DNA from: Geodermatophilus sabuli
GTDB taxonomy: Bacteria > Actinomycetota > Actinomycetes > Mycobacteriales > Geodermatophilaceae
DNA: 64,000 nt
Assembly (NCBI RefSeq): GCF_010686765.1
Contig: NZ_JAAGWF010000023.1
Coordinates: 1 to 64,000 of the forward strand
Direction: 5' to 3'
How positions within the stretch are numbered: the first letter of the stretch is position 1; the number at the start of each line of letters is the position of its first letter. Under the pieces are notes generated by a model, which did no database searches, was not told the origin of the DNA, and was given only the letters and a program-made list of their open reading frames with translations. A program made the position numbers and the translations under genes. Shown in pieces: positions 32,555 through 42,179 of the stretch.

Positions 32555-35410
32555 GTGGCGAACCTCCGGCTGTCCGTTCTCGGTCCGCTCACCGCCACCC
32601 TCGACGGGCGGCCGGTCGACCTGGGCGGCCCCCGGCAGCGCGCGGTGCTCGCCGCCCTGGTGGCGGCCGGCCCGCGGATGGTGGGCACCGAGGAGCTCCT
32701 GACCGACGCGTGGCCCGCCGGGACCGCGCCCAACGTCGGCACGCTGCACCACTACGTGTCCCAGTTGCGGGCGGCACTCGAGCCGGGACGGGCGAGCGGC
32801 GCGTCGCCCGAGGTGCTCGTCCGGCGCGGGCCCGGGTACGCACTCGTCGTCCCGCCCGAAGCCGTCGACGCCGTCCGCTTCGCCCGGCTGGCAGCACGCG
32901 GCGCCGACGCCCTGGCCACCGGGCGGGCCGGCGAGGCCGTGGAGCTGCTGTCGACGGCCCTCGACCTCTGGCGCGGGCCCGCCTACGCCGATGTCGACAC
33001 CGAGGGGCTCGCCCCGGTCGCGGTCCGGCTGACCGAGCAGCGGCTGGCCGCCACGGAGGACCTGCTGGACGCCCTGCTGCGCACCGGGCGAGCGGCCGAC
33101 GCCGTCGGGCGGGCGCGCGAGCACACCGCCGAGCACCCGCTGCGCGAACGCGGCTGGGAGCTGCTGGCCCTCGCCCTGTACCGCTCGGGGCGCCAGGCCG
33201 ACGCCCTGGCCGCCCTGGGCACGGTCCGCCGGGTGCTCGCCGAGGAGCTGGGCCTCGATCCCGGGCCGGGGCTGGCAGCGGTGGAGGCCGCGGTCCGTGC
33301 CCACGACCCCGCCCTCGACCCCGCCGTGGAGCCCCGTCCCGACCCCGGAGCGGCGCCACCGACGGCCCCGCCGGTCGGCACGGCACTGCCCGTCCCGCTC
33401 ACCGACCTGGTGGGCCGGGACGGTGAACTGGCGTCGGTCGACGCCGCACTGGAGCAGGCACGGCTGGTCACGCTGACCGGACCGGGCGGAGTCGGCAAGA
33501 CCCGGCTGGCCCTGGCGGTCGCCTCCCGGTGGGCCGGACGGGGGCACGGTGTGGTCCTCGCCGAGCTGGACGCCCTGGACGACGCCACGCTCCTGCCCGC
33601 CACGGTGGCGAGCGCGCTGGGCATCCCCGGCGTCCCCGACGCCCGTCGGCTGGCAGACGTCGTCGGCGACCGCCGCGTGCTGCTCGTCCTCGACAACTGC
33701 GAGCACCTCGTCGACGCCGTGGCCGACCTCCTGACGACGCTGCTCGCGCGCACCGCGGGGGTGCGGGTGCTGGCCACCAGCCGGGAGAGCCTCGACGTCG
33801 CCGGGGAGACCGTGCGGGAGATCGGGCCACTCGATCCCGCTGGCCACGCGGTGGAGCTGTTCGTGCAGCGGGTCCGCGCCGTCCTCCCCGACTGGGCTCC
33901 GGACGACCCCGAGCAGCGCGCCGTGCGGGCGGTGTGCGCGGGGCTCGACGGGCTGCCCCTGGCCGTCGAGCTGGCCGCCGCCCGCATGCGCGTCCTGTCG
34001 GCGGAGCAGCTGGCCGAGGGCCTGGCCGACCGGTTCGCCCTGCTGGGCGAGGCCCCCCGCGGAGCTCCGCGGTCCCAGCAGGGGCTCGAGCAGACCGTCG
34101 ACTGGAGCTACCGCACCCTCGACCCCCGGGAACGGGAGCTGTTCCGCCGGCTGGCGGTGTTCGCCGGCAGCTTCGACCTCACGGCGGCCGCAGCCGTCGC
34201 GTCGCCGTCCGCCGGTTGGGCGGCCACCGGCCCGGCGCCCACCGTGCCGCTGCTGGCGGGACTGGTCCGGCGCTCGCTGCTGAGCGTCCGCCCGGGTCCG
34301 GGCGACCGCCGCTACCGGATGCTGGAGACGCTGCGGGCCTTCGCGCTCGAGCGCAGCAGCGAGACCGAGCGCGAGGAGGTGCGCACGCTGCACCGCCGGC
34401 ACGTGATCCGACGGGCGCAGGCGGCCGAGCGGCTGGTCCGCGGCCCCGACTCGGCCGCCGCGCTGGCCGGGCTGCGCCGGGACACCCCGGAGCACCGCAC
34501 CGCCCTCGCCTCGGCGATCGCCGCGGGGGACGACGACGCGCTGCTCGACCTGACCGCGGCGCTGTCGTGGCACTGGTACCGCAGCGGCGACCTGGTCGAG
34601 GGGCGGCGGGCACTGGAGCGCGCCGCCGCCACGGTGGAGCGCCCCGACCCACGCAGCCAGGTGCGGCGGGCCCGCGCGCTGGTGGGGCTCGGCGGGCTCC
34701 AGTACCTGGCCGGCGAACCCGGGGCCGCCGCCGCCGTGCTGGGCGCGGCGGCCGAGCACGCCGACCGGGGCGGGGACGCGGCCGTCCGGGCCACCGCGAC
34801 CGCGTGGCGGGCGCACATGCTGTCCTTCACCGCGCCCGCCGCCGACGCGCTCGCCCTCGCCGAGGACGCCGTGGTCCAGGCCAGGGCGGTGGGCGAGGGC
34901 TGGATCGAGGCGGAAGCGCTCATGATCCTCGGGATGGCCCTGCGCACGACCGGCTCGGAGCGAGATCCCCGGCCGGTCCTGGCCGCCGCCGTGGACACCG
35001 CCGAGCGCGCCGGTTACGCCTGGGGGGCCGTGTCCTCGACGTGGGCGCTCATGAAGGCCGCCGTCGACGCGGACGACCTGACCGGAGCCCTGGCCGCGGC
35101 GGCCCGGATGCGCGAGCCGCTGACGGCCGACAGCGACGTCACCTCCTGGCTGGTGCTGGTGCACACCACCGCCGCGGTGCTGGCCCGCACCGGCCGCGTC
35201 GTCGAGGCGGCGACGCTGGCCGGTGCGGTGGCCGAGCACGGCGGACGGATCGGGTTCGACCCCGCCCGCATGGACCCGGTCGACGGCCCCCGCGAGGCCG
35301 CCGCCGTACGGAACGGGCTGCCCCGGAACGAGCATCGGCGCGCCACCGCCGCCGGCCGGGAGCTCGGCCGCGAGCAGGTGGATGCCCTCCTGCGCGAGCT
35401 CCTCGGCTGA
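32555..35410 (+). CDS. AfsR/SARP-type regulator (BTAD, NB-ARC ATPase, TPR-like)
   Basis: 951 residues from GTG 32555. Residues 1-95 are a winged-helix DNA-binding domain (LRLSVLGPLTATLDGRPVDL, GTLHHYVSQLRAAL). Residues about 95-240 form the bacterial transcriptional activation domain. Then come Walker A GPGGVGKTRL, LLVLDNCEHL (Walker B), LATSRESL and GLPLAVELAAARM of the STAND ATPase, and a helical repeat region to the end. Such proteins activate secondary-metabolite or catabolic operons. Nearest candidates are the flavoenzyme operon at 35.4-38.8 kb (opposite strand) and the PhlG-like gene just upstream. Confidence 0.9.
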   Translation: MANLRLSVLGPLTATLDGRPVDLGGPRQRAVLAALVAAGPRMVGTEELLTDAWPAGTAPNVGTLHHYVSQLRAALEPGRASGASPEVLVRRGPGYALVVPPEAVDAVRFARLAARGADALATGRAGEAVELLSTALDLWRGPAYADVDTEGLAPVAVRLTEQRLAATEDLLDALLRTGRAADAVGRAREHTAEHPLRERGWELLALALYRSGRQADALAALGTVRRVLAEELGLDPGPGLAAVEAAVRAHDPALDPAVEPRPDPGAAPPTAPPVGTALPVPLTDLVGRDGELASVDAALEQARLVTLTGPGGVGKTRLALAVASRWAGRGHGVVLAELDALDDATLLPATVASALGIPGVPDARRLADVVGDRRVLLVLDNCEHLVDAVADLLTTLLARTAGVRVLATSRESLDVAGETVREIGPLDPAGHAVELFVQRVRAVLPDWAPDDPEQRAVRAVCAGLDGLPLAVELAAARMRVLSAEQLAEGLADRFALLGEAPRGAPRSQQGLEQTVDWSYRTLDPRERELFRRLAVFAGSFDLTAAAAVASPSAGWAATGPAPTVPLLAGLVRRSLLSVRPGPGDRRYRMLETLRAFALERSSETEREEVRTLHRRHVIRRAQAAERLVRGPDSAAALAGLRRDTPEHRTALASAIAAGDDDALLDLTAALSWHWYRSGDLVEGRRALERAAATVERPDPRSQVRRARALVGLGGLQYLAGEPGAAAAVLGAAAEHADRGGDAAVRATATAWRAHMLSFTAPAADALALAEDAVVQARAVGEGWIEAEALMILGMALRTTGSERDPRPVLAAAVDTAERAGYAWGAVSSTWALMKAAVDADDLTGALAAAARMREPLTADSDVTSWLVLVHTTAAVLARTGRVVEAATLAGAVAEHGGRIGFDPARMDPVDGPREAAAVRNGLPRNEHRRATAAGRELGREQVDALLRELLG

Positions 35411-35421
35411 CCGCGCCGCGG

Positions 35422-35610
35422 TCACGTCACGGCGGCACCGGCCCGCGCCGCCCGCAACCGGGCGGACGCGGCTCGCCGGGCGGCCCTGCGGACCAGGTGG
35501 TGCCGGCGCGCTCGTGCCGAGGCCGCGGCGCCGTCCCAGGGGTGCGCCCTGCCCCGCTGCTCTGCCGATGCCCGCGGACACGGGGCCTCCCCGTCCTGAG
35601 GGCCGGTCAT
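35422..35610 (-). CDS. Small basic protein, unknown
   Basis: 62 residues; ATG 35610 overlaps the stop of the upstream membrane-protein gene (ATGA), which is the main reason to believe it. The second half is Arg/Ala-rich (HHLVRRAARRAASARLRAAR) and could form an amphipathic basic helix. No family recognised. It may be the 3' tail of the operon without function. Confidence 0.4.
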   Translation of the reverse strand: MTGPQDGEAPCPRASAEQRGRAHPWDGAAASARARRHHLVRRAARRAASARLRAARAGAAVT

Positions 35611-36158
35611 CGCGCGATCGATGCCGGGTGGGCGCCTTCGCGGCGACGACGGCGCCGCACCTCCCGGACGGCGAGCAGGAGGACGACGTTCCCGACCGCC
35701 AGGCCGGCCAGCGCCGGGACGACGACCGCCACCCCGCCGTCCTCGGACACCGTGGCCCAGAGGATCTTCCCGAGCGCCATGGCGTTGAGCACGACCAGCC
35801 CCCACGTCAGGGACCGCCGCCAGAACGCGGTGCAGTAGGCCACGAGGGCGAGCGGGGCCAGCAGGCTGAACACGATCTTGCTCGGGCTCCAGTCGGCGGC
35901 CACCCACTGCTGCTCGAACTCGATGAACGCGAGGACCTGGGGGTCCGGCTCCGCCGGGGCGGGGAACCACGCCATGCTCGTCACGAGGCCGAGCACCGAC
36001 AGGGCGATGCCCCAGGCGCTCCGCCGGTAGGCGGCCCAGGCCATGGGCAGCAGGAACAGCGGCCGGATGTACCAGCTGAACTCGTTGGTGTGCCGGGCCC
36101 AGATCCAGTCCCCCAGGTCCTGGGCGACGGCGGCCTGGGCGACCGCGTCCGCGATCAC
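35607..36158 (-). CDS. Integral membrane protein, unknown function
   Basis: 183 residues from GTG 36158, overlapping the upstream flavin monooxygenase stop. About five hydrophobic segments (FLLPMAWAAYRRS, GIALSVLGLVTSMAWF, IVFSLLAPLALVAYCTAF, WGLVVLNAMALGKILW, VVPALAGLAVGNVVLLLA) and an Arg-rich C-terminus. No function assigned; its position suggests a membrane partner of the preceding oxidoreductases. Confidence 0.7.
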   Translation of the reverse strand: MIADAVAQAAVAQDLGDWIWARHTNEFSWYIRPLFLLPMAWAAYRRSAWGIALSVLGLVTSMAWFPAPAEPDPQVLAFIEFEQQWVAADWSPSKIVFSLLAPLALVAYCTAFWRRSLTWGLVVLNAMALGKILWATVSEDGGVAVVVPALAGLAVGNVVLLLAVREVRRRRRREGAHPASIAR

Positions 36159-37348
36159 GACGCGCTCCGGGTGGCATCCGCGCGGACAACCGGGGGCCGC
36201 CACGCCTGCAGGTCGACCAGCTGACGTGCCGCCGCCCGGTCGGGTGCCAGGCGCATGGCCGTGTCCCGCAGCCAGCCCGTCAGCGGACCCCGCGTCTGGC
36301 CCACCGCCCCGACCGCACGGGCGAGTCGGGCGATCCGCTGGGTGCGGGGCCGGCGCAGCCGGTCGTACTCGTCGAGCGCTGCCGAGAGGTGGCGCTCCGC
36401 CGGACGTGCCGCGCCGGCGAGCCCGGCGAGCAGCGCGGTCAGCGTGGCGGCGTCCTCCAGTGCCTGGTTGGCCCCCTGCCCGAGGTCGGGGGTCATGGCG
36501 TGCGCGGCGTCGCCGAGCAGGACGCAGCGCCCGCGGCGGAACGTGGGCACCGGACCGGCCAGGTCGTGCACGTCCAGCCGGGTCACCGCCTCGGGGGGCG
36601 TCGCCGCCACGAGCTCGGCGATCGGGGCGTGCCAGCCGCCGAAGAGCCGGGCCACCGTGCCGTGCTCGTCGGCGACCACCGATCCCGCGGGCATCGAGGC
36701 GACGGCGAACCAGTACACGCGACCGTCGGCCAGCGGGGCGATGCCGAACCGCAGCCCGCGACCCCACGTCTCCCCCGCCGCACCCCGCAGGTCCACCGGC
36801 CGGGTCGTCACGCCCCGCCAGGCGGTGTAGCCGGAGTAGTGCAGGCCCGGGTCGCCGGGCCAGCTCCTCCGGACCCGGCTGTGGATCCCGTCAGCAGCGA
36901 CCACGAGGTCGAAGCGGTCCTCCGGCAACGGGTCCGGAAGGGCTCGGTCGAGGTGCACCCGTCCGTCCGGGGTGACGGCATCGACGGTGGCCCCGAGCCT
37001 CAGGGCTCCTGGCCGCAGAGCGCGCACGAGCACCCGGTGGAGGTCCGCGCGGTGCACGACACCGAGCCGCTCGATGGCATCGGCGGGGGTGCGGGCCAGC
37101 CAGCGGCCGTCCGGCCGTCGCTGGCCGGCCTGGGGAAGGGGCGAGTCGGATGCGGTCAGCGCGCGCACCGCGTCGCCGAGGCCGAGCGCGTCCAGCGCCG
37201 TGAAGCCGTTGCCGAACAGCGACAGCCCCGATCCGACCTGGCGCAGCTCGGGCGCACGCTCCAGCACCGTCACGTCGGCACCGGCCCGCTGCAGGCCACC
37301 GGCCACCGCGAGCCCGCCGATGCCTGCGCCGATCACGGCGATCCTCAC
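36155..37348 (-). CDS. FAD-dependent aromatic-ring monooxygenase (UbiH/PHBH-like)
   Basis: 397 residues from GTG 37348. GAGIGGLAVAGGLQRAG (FAD Rossmann loop), VVAADGIHSRVR (DG motif) and CVLLGDAAHAMTPDLGQGANQALEDA (GD motif) are all intact, so it is a complete group A flavin monooxygenase that uses NAD(P)H and O2 to hydroxylate an aromatic or polyketide-like substrate. It is coupled on both sides by GTGA overlaps, so it probably acts on the same substrate as the upstream BBE-like oxidase. Confidence 0.9.
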   Translation of the reverse strand: MRIAVIGAGIGGLAVAGGLQRAGADVTVLERAPELRQVGSGLSLFGNGFTALDALGLGDAVRALTASDSPLPQAGQRRPDGRWLARTPADAIERLGVVHRADLHRVLVRALRPGALRLGATVDAVTPDGRVHLDRALPDPLPEDRFDLVVAADGIHSRVRRSWPGDPGLHYSGYTAWRGVTTRPVDLRGAAGETWGRGLRFGIAPLADGRVYWFAVASMPAGSVVADEHGTVARLFGGWHAPIAELVAATPPEAVTRLDVHDLAGPVPTFRRGRCVLLGDAAHAMTPDLGQGANQALEDAATLTALLAGLAGAARPAERHLSAALDEYDRLRRPRTQRIARLARAVGAVGQTRGPLTGWLRDTAMRLAPDRAAARQLVDLQAWRPPVVRADATRSAS

Positions 37349-38787
37349 GACACACCTCCCGCGGCAGCGGTCGGAGCGGCGTCCGCGGTCCACCGGGCGG
37401 CCGGTGCGAGGACGGCGTCCGGGTCGGTTGCCTCGCGCAGCGCGACCAGCCGCTCCCAGGCCTCCGGTCCGAACGCCGCGCGGATCCGCGCGTCGGCCAC
37501 CGGGCCACCTGATCCGGCGAAGGCCAGCAGCGAGCCGCCGGTGGACCACGGGGCCATGCGCTCCAGGACGTCGTCGATGGCGGCCGGGACGACCGCGGCG
37601 ATCGGCGGGGCCAGGACACCGACGACGTGCAGGCTCAGCGCCGCGGAGCGGCCACCGGCGGCGTTGGGGACGGCGGCGGGGCGGCCGATGGCCCCACCCA
37701 TCAACCGGAGCTCGGCCATCATGATCGGCGACCGTCCCGGTGCGGTGGCGTCCGCGAACGCCTCGACGGCGTCCACCGGCAGGTCGCGCAGCAGCAGGCC
37801 CCGCTCCGCCACCGGCATCGGGTCGACCGGGTCGGCGTGGACTGCCCCCAGTGCCGCGTAGGGCATCTCCCCGAGGTCCTCCAGGAGCGGGGTGGCGACG
37901 GTGCGCATCGGCTCGGCCAGCCGGGCGCCCTCGGCCGGGTCGCCGACGTGCGCGATGCGGACGTGGACGACCGAGCGGCCACGCAGCGGCGGGGGCAGCG
38001 CAGGGGCCGGCGGCAGCTCCAGGCGGGCCACCGAGGTGCTGACGGCCTCGGGCAGCCCGGCGGCCCACTCCCGCCACCGGTGCAGCACCGTGCGGGCCAC
38101 GTCGGCGGAGAACCACAGCCCGCCCGCGTAGAGCGTGGCCACGGGGAAGAGGTCGATGGTCATCCGGGTCACCACGCCGAAGGCGGCGCCCCCGCCGCGC
38201 AGCGCCCAGAACCGGTCGGGGTCGTGTGCCGCGTCGACGTCGACGAGCTCGCCGTCCGCGGTCACCACCTGGAAGCCGCGCACGTGGTCCGCGGCGAGGC
38301 CGAAGGTCCGCGCCACCGGACCCAGGCCCCCGCCGACCGTGTAGCCGACGGCGCTGACCCCGGGGGCCGAGCCGGCGAGCGCCGCCAGCCCGTGCGGGGC
38401 CGCAGCGTCCAGGACCTGCTGCCAGGTGGCGCCGGCACCGACGGTCGCGATCCGCGCCGTCGGGTCGACCACGACGCCGTCCAGGGCGCGGGTGGAGACC
38501 AGGACGGTGTCCGGACCGGCCGCCGGAGCACCGTGGCCGGTGGCCTGGACGGCGATCCGCCGTCCAGCCGCGGCAGCGAGCCCGACCACGGCGGCGACGT
38601 CCTCGGCGTCGGCGGCCAGCAGCACCAGCTCGGGGCGGTGCTCGGTGGCCAGGTTGAACGGGGTCACCGCCGGCAGGGCGCTGCCGTCCGCACCCGGGAC
38701 GACCTCGCCCCGAGTGCGGGCGGCCAGCTCGGTGGCGAGGTCTGCGGTCGACAGGGGGCGGGTGGAGCGTGTCCGGGTGGACGTCAT
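37345..38787 (-). CDS. FAD-binding oxidoreductase (berberine bridge enzyme-like)
   Basis: 480 residues. The PCMH-type FAD domain is shown by LVLLAADAEDVAAVVGLA, VQATGHGAPA (conserved His for flavin attachment) and GYTVGGGLG. The position that is Cys in bicovalent BBE oxidases (GYCxGGG-like) is Thr here, so a single covalent or non-covalent flavin is likely. A BBE C-terminal domain follows. It is first in an operon with the flavin monooxygenase, a membrane protein and a small basic protein; tailoring of a secondary metabolite or aromatic breakdown are both possible. Confidence 0.88.
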   Translation of the reverse strand: MTSTRTRSTRPLSTADLATELAARTRGEVVPGADGSALPAVTPFNLATEHRPELVLLAADAEDVAAVVGLAAAAGRRIAVQATGHGAPAAGPDTVLVSTRALDGVVVDPTARIATVGAGATWQQVLDAAAPHGLAALAGSAPGVSAVGYTVGGGLGPVARTFGLAADHVRGFQVVTADGELVDVDAAHDPDRFWALRGGGAAFGVVTRMTIDLFPVATLYAGGLWFSADVARTVLHRWREWAAGLPEAVSTSVARLELPPAPALPPPLRGRSVVHVRIAHVGDPAEGARLAEPMRTVATPLLEDLGEMPYAALGAVHADPVDPMPVAERGLLLRDLPVDAVEAFADATAPGRSPIMMAELRLMGGAIGRPAAVPNAAGGRSAALSLHVVGVLAPPIAAVVPAAIDDVLERMAPWSTGGSLLAFAGSGGPVADARIRAAFGPEAWERLVALREATDPDAVLAPAARWTADAAPTAAAGGVS

Positions 38788-39187
38788 GGCCGTTCCTCAC
38801 GGGCGTCGTCCCCGGAGGGTCCGGGGCGTTGTCGGGACGACCGACAGCAGATGGTGGCCCGCCGAGGAAGCGCTGAGAACCGGCTGAGAGGCCGGGCGCC
38901 ACGGGGCTCAGCACCGCCGGCCGCGTTCCCGCGGAGACGTCGGTGCGAGCCAGCGACTCGCAGGCGTTCCCGCGGGATCGCGGGACGGCGTCAGCCGAGA
39001 CGCGCGGCTTCGGCGCCGAGGGTCAGCGTCTCCGGGTCCTACGGCTTGCCCTCGCCGGTCTCGGCGAGGCTCCGCAGGGAACGCATGGAGCAGCGGATGG
39101 CCGCGCAGGCCCCCGCGGCCGGATGATCCACACGCACCGGGGGCCCTCTCCCGACCGGGAGAGGGCCCTCAGCGTGCATCCGTGTTC
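38788..39187. other. 400-bp intergenic region with a strong terminator hairpin
   Basis: No convincing gene. GGGCCCTCTCCC (39141-39152) pairs perfectly with GGGAGAGGGCCC (39157-39168) around GACC, directly downstream of the minus-strand ABC permease gene, and is its probable terminator. The left part must hold the promoter of the BBE-like gene. A 15-codon minus-strand frame at 39039-39086 has no supporting evidence. Confidence 0.65.
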
Positions 39188-39985
39188 TCAGGAGACGGCG
39201 CGGCGGTGGGTCAGGACCCAGCCGGCCACCGTGCTGACGACGACCCAGCCGGCGATGACCACGATCGGCTGCGTCCCCTGCTCGCCCATGCCCAGGTGGA
39301 GCACCGCGTTCGCCGGGTCGAGGTCCTCCGCCAGCTCCGGCTTGGAGTTCGACAGCACCGGCATCACGCCCAGCAGCACCAGGTAGAGGCCGGTCAGGGC
39401 GCCCGGGGTGTTGGCCAGCGCCGCACCGACCCCGGCGCCGATCACCGCGAACGCCGCCCCGGCGGCGACCACGACACCGACCGCCTGCCCGGCGCCGTCC
39501 CACGAGACGCCGTCGACCATCGTGGCCAGCACCCCGGCGGTCAGTGCCGTCGACAGCGCAGCGAGCGCCGCCCCGATGAGCGCGACCGCCACAGCCTTGG
39601 TCGCCAGCACCCTGCCGCGGTGCGGCACCAGCAGGTACGTCGTCTGCACCGTCCGGTGGCTCCACTCCCCCGCCGTCGACAGCACGCCGAGCGAGATGAG
39701 CAGGTAGCCGGTCAGCAGGCCCATGACCGACAGCGGCCCGGTCACCGAACCGAGGTCCTCGTCGCTCGAGGCCGACGCGATCACCGCAGCGGCCGGCCCG
39801 AGCAGCGTCGCCGCCACGGCCAGCGCCTTGCCCGACCGCGTGGAGAGCGACTTGCGGATCTCCAGGCCGACCAGCAGCGGCAGTGACGGAGCGGTCCGAC
39901 GCACGGGGAGGTCGGAACGCGGGGAGGTGAGGGTCAGGACGTCGGTCATGACGGGTGCCTTTCGGGTCTCGGTGGCGACGGTCAT
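39188..39985 (-). CDS. ABC transporter permease (ABC-2 type)
   Basis: 265 residues; ATG 39985 shares its A with the stop of the ATPase gene (TGATG). About six hydrophobic segments (ALAVAATLLGPAAAVIAS, LLTGYLLISLGVLS, AVAVALIGAALAALSTALTAGV, AVGVVVAAGAAFAVIGAGVGAAL, GLYLVLLGVMPVL, VIAGWVVVSTVAGWVL). STAGEWSHRTVQTTYLLVPHR before helix 3 is typical of ABC-2 permeases in drug or bacitracin exporters. It forms the membrane part of the pump encoded with the upstream ATPase. Confidence 0.87.
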   Translation of the reverse strand: MTVATETRKAPVMTDVLTLTSPRSDLPVRRTAPSLPLLVGLEIRKSLSTRSGKALAVAATLLGPAAAVIASASSDEDLGSVTGPLSVMGLLTGYLLISLGVLSTAGEWSHRTVQTTYLLVPHRGRVLATKAVAVALIGAALAALSTALTAGVLATMVDGVSWDGAGQAVGVVVAAGAAFAVIGAGVGAALANTPGALTGLYLVLLGVMPVLSNSKPELAEDLDPANAVLHLGMGEQGTQPIVVIAGWVVVSTVAGWVLTHRRAVS

Positions 39986-40863
39986 CACGCCGCCGCCTCG
40001 GTGAGCTGGAAGAAGAGGTCCTCGAGACCCCGCTGCTGCGGCCGCAGGTCGGTCAGCGCGAGCCCGGCCGTCGCGGCGATCTCGCCGACGGCCGCCGGCT
40101 CGGCCCCGGCAACGACCAGGGCGCCGTCCGAGCCGTGTTGCACGTGGAACCGCGCCGCCTGCAGTGCACGAGCCAGGGCAGCAGGGTCCGCCGCGCGCAC
40201 GACCGTCCCGTCGGCACCGAGCAACTCGGCGACCGCGCCGTCGGCGACGATGCGGCCGCCCCCGATCACCAGCAGCCGGTCGACGGTGTGCTCCACCTCC
40301 CCGAGCAGGTGCGAGGACAGCAGCACCGTCCCGCCGCGGGCCGCGTGCCCGCGCAGCAGGTCGCGCATCCACCGGATGCCCTCCGGGTCCAGGCCGTTGG
40401 CCGGCTCGTCGAACACCAGCACCGGCGGATCGGCCAGCAGCGCCCCGGCGATCCCGAGCCGCTGCCGCATGCCGAGCGAGTAGCCACCGACCCGGCGGCG
40501 GGCCGCGTCGGTGAGCCCGACCAGGCCCAGCACCTCGTCGACCCGGCTGTCCGGCACCCCGATCGCCGAGGCGAGCAGCCGGAGGTGGGTGCGCCCGGTG
40601 CGGCCGGGGTGCACCGCGGAGGCGTCGAGCAGGGTGCCGACGACGGAGCCCGGGTTGGGCAGGTCCACGTAGAGTCGGTCGCCGACGGTCGCCGTCCCGG
40701 AGGTCGCCGGCACCAGGCCGGTCATCACCCGCATCGTCGTCGTCTTGCCCGCGCCGTTCGGCCCGAGGAAGCCGGTCACCGTGCCGGGCTCGAGGGCGAA
40801 GGACACGTCGTCGACGACGGTCCGGCCGCCGTACTGCTTGGTCAGTCCACTGACCCTGATCAT
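39985..40863 (-). CDS. ABC transporter ATP-binding protein (DrrA/CcmA-like)
   Basis: 292 residues. Walker A GPNGAGKTTT, signature YSLGMRQRLGIAGAL, Walker B VLVFDEPANGLDP and the switch His (LLSSHLLGEVEHT). A C-terminal extension of about 80 residues is typical of exporter ATPases. Followed by its permease; 180 bp upstream and divergent is a sensor kinase/response regulator pair, which probably controls the pump. Confidence 0.9.
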   Translation of the reverse strand: MIRVSGLTKQYGGRTVVDDVSFALEPGTVTGFLGPNGAGKTTTMRVMTGLVPATSGTATVGDRLYVDLPNPGSVVGTLLDASAVHPGRTGRTHLRLLASAIGVPDSRVDEVLGLVGLTDAARRRVGGYSLGMRQRLGIAGALLADPPVLVFDEPANGLDPEGIRWMRDLLRGHAARGGTVLLSSHLLGEVEHTVDRLLVIGGGRIVADGAVAELLGADGTVVRAADPAALARALQAARFHVQHGSDGALVVAGAEPAAVGEIAATAGLALTDLRPQQRGLEDLFFQLTEAAA

Positions 40864-41045
40864 GAGAACCTCCGGGGCTGTCCGCTCTGTCGGCGAGGAA
40901 TCTGCCGGGAACGGCGGGCTCCCCGCGTCGGCCGCAGGGCCCGTCCTCCTGTCCACCCACGGTCGGAGGCCGTCAGCCGAAAGTCGACGTGGGCGGCTCC
41001 TTCCGGGCGACCCGCGGCGGCCCACCGGCGAAATACGCTGGTCGC

Positions 41046-42179
41046 ATGGGGTTCCGGGCGCGCATCTGGCCGGGCCTCGGCACGCGCAGCATCTGGTTCG
41101 AGGCGTTCGTCGCGCTGCTCGGCTCGGGGGTCATCGCCGTCGGCACCCTGACCCCGGAGGCCGAGCTCACCCCCGAGTCCGTCCTGCTCGCCGGCAGCGT
41201 GCTCCTGGTCGTCACGCTGTTCCTCTTCCGGCGGTCGGCCCCGCTGCTGCCGTTCGCGATCAGCGCCGCCCTCGTCGCCGTCGCCCCGGTGGTCTCGGTC
41301 GGGATGATGCTGACCACCTACGCCGTCGGGCGGTACGTCGCGCGCTGGCCGGTGCGCATCGTCGCCGGGATCGCCGGGGCACTGGCCCTCGGACAGCCCT
41401 GGGTCATCGACACGGTGAACGAGGCGGTGGGCGGCCTCGGCGCGGTCGCCGTCACGCTGGTCCTGCCCGGAGCGCTGGGCATCTGGCAGCGCACGCGGGC
41501 CCTGCTCCTCGCCGCCCTGCGGGAGAGGGCCGAACGCGCCGAGGCCGAACGCGAGCTCATGGCACGGGAGGCCGTCCTCGACGAGCGCACCCGCATCGCC
41601 CGCGAGATGCACGACGCCGTCGGCCACCGGGTGAGCCTGATGGTGCTGCAGGCCGGCGCCATCGAGATGGCCGCCCGCGACGCCGGCCGCGTCGAGCAGC
41701 TCGCCGGTCAGGTGCAGACGGCGGGCCGGCAGGCGCTCGACGAGCTGCGCCAGATGGTCGGCGTCCTGCGCGGCAGCGAGGTGGACGAGGACGCCCCGCT
41801 GGGGCCGCAACCGGGTCTGGACGACGTCCACCGGCTGGTGGCGTCGGCGCGGGAGGCCGGGATGGACGTCGAGCTGCGCGGGGATGCCGGCCCGGTCGAC
41901 GCCGCCGTCGGCCGGGCGGCCTACCGGATCGTCCAGGAGGGCCTGACCAACGCCGGCAAGCACGCGCCGGGCTCGCGCGTCTGCGTCACGGTCGAGCGCC
42001 GGCCGGACGCCCTGGTCGTGACGGTCGTCAACGGGGCGGGCGGCGCGCCTGCTGACGCCGGGGGCGGCGGGTTCGGCCTGGTGGGGTTGGGTGAGCGGGT
42101 GCGCACCCTCGGCGGCCGGCTCGACGCGGCACCTCGGCTGGACGGCGGCTTCGAGGTGAAGGCGGTGCTGCCGGCATGA
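41046..42179 (+). CDS. Sensor histidine kinase (NarL-type, HisKA_3)
   Basis: 377 residues from ATG 41046. Four to five N-terminal membrane helices (about residues 17-145) lead to a coiled-coil linker and the HisKA_3 box ERTRIAREMHDAVGHRVSLM, with the phospho-accepting His. The ATPase domain has VQEGLTNAGKHAP (N box) and GGGGFGLVGLGERV (G2 box). There is no extracellular sensor domain, so it probably senses membrane stress or the adjacent transporter. It is coupled to the response regulator by ATGA. Confidence 0.92.
   Translation: MGFRARIWPGLGTRSIWFEAFVALLGSGVIAVGTLTPEAELTPESVLLAGSVLLVVTLFLFRRSAPLLPFAISAALVAVAPVVSVGMMLTTYAVGRYVARWPVRIVAGIAGALALGQPWVIDTVNEAVGGLGAVAVTLVLPGALGIWQRTRALLLAALRERAERAEAERELMAREAVLDERTRIAREMHDAVGHRVSLMVLQAGAIEMAARDAGRVEQLAGQVQTAGRQALDELRQMVGVLRGSEVDEDAPLGPQPGLDDVHRLVASAREAGMDVELRGDAGPVDAAVGRAAYRIVQEGLTNAGKHAPGSRVCVTVERRPDALVVTVVNGAGGAPADAGGGGFGLVGLGERVRTLGGRLDAAPRLDGGFEVKAVLPA

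Noticed and set aside
39039-39086. 15-residue minus-strand frame in the 38.8-39.2 kb gap
   Set aside because: No ribosome-binding site or homology recognised; short frames are expected by chance at this GC content.
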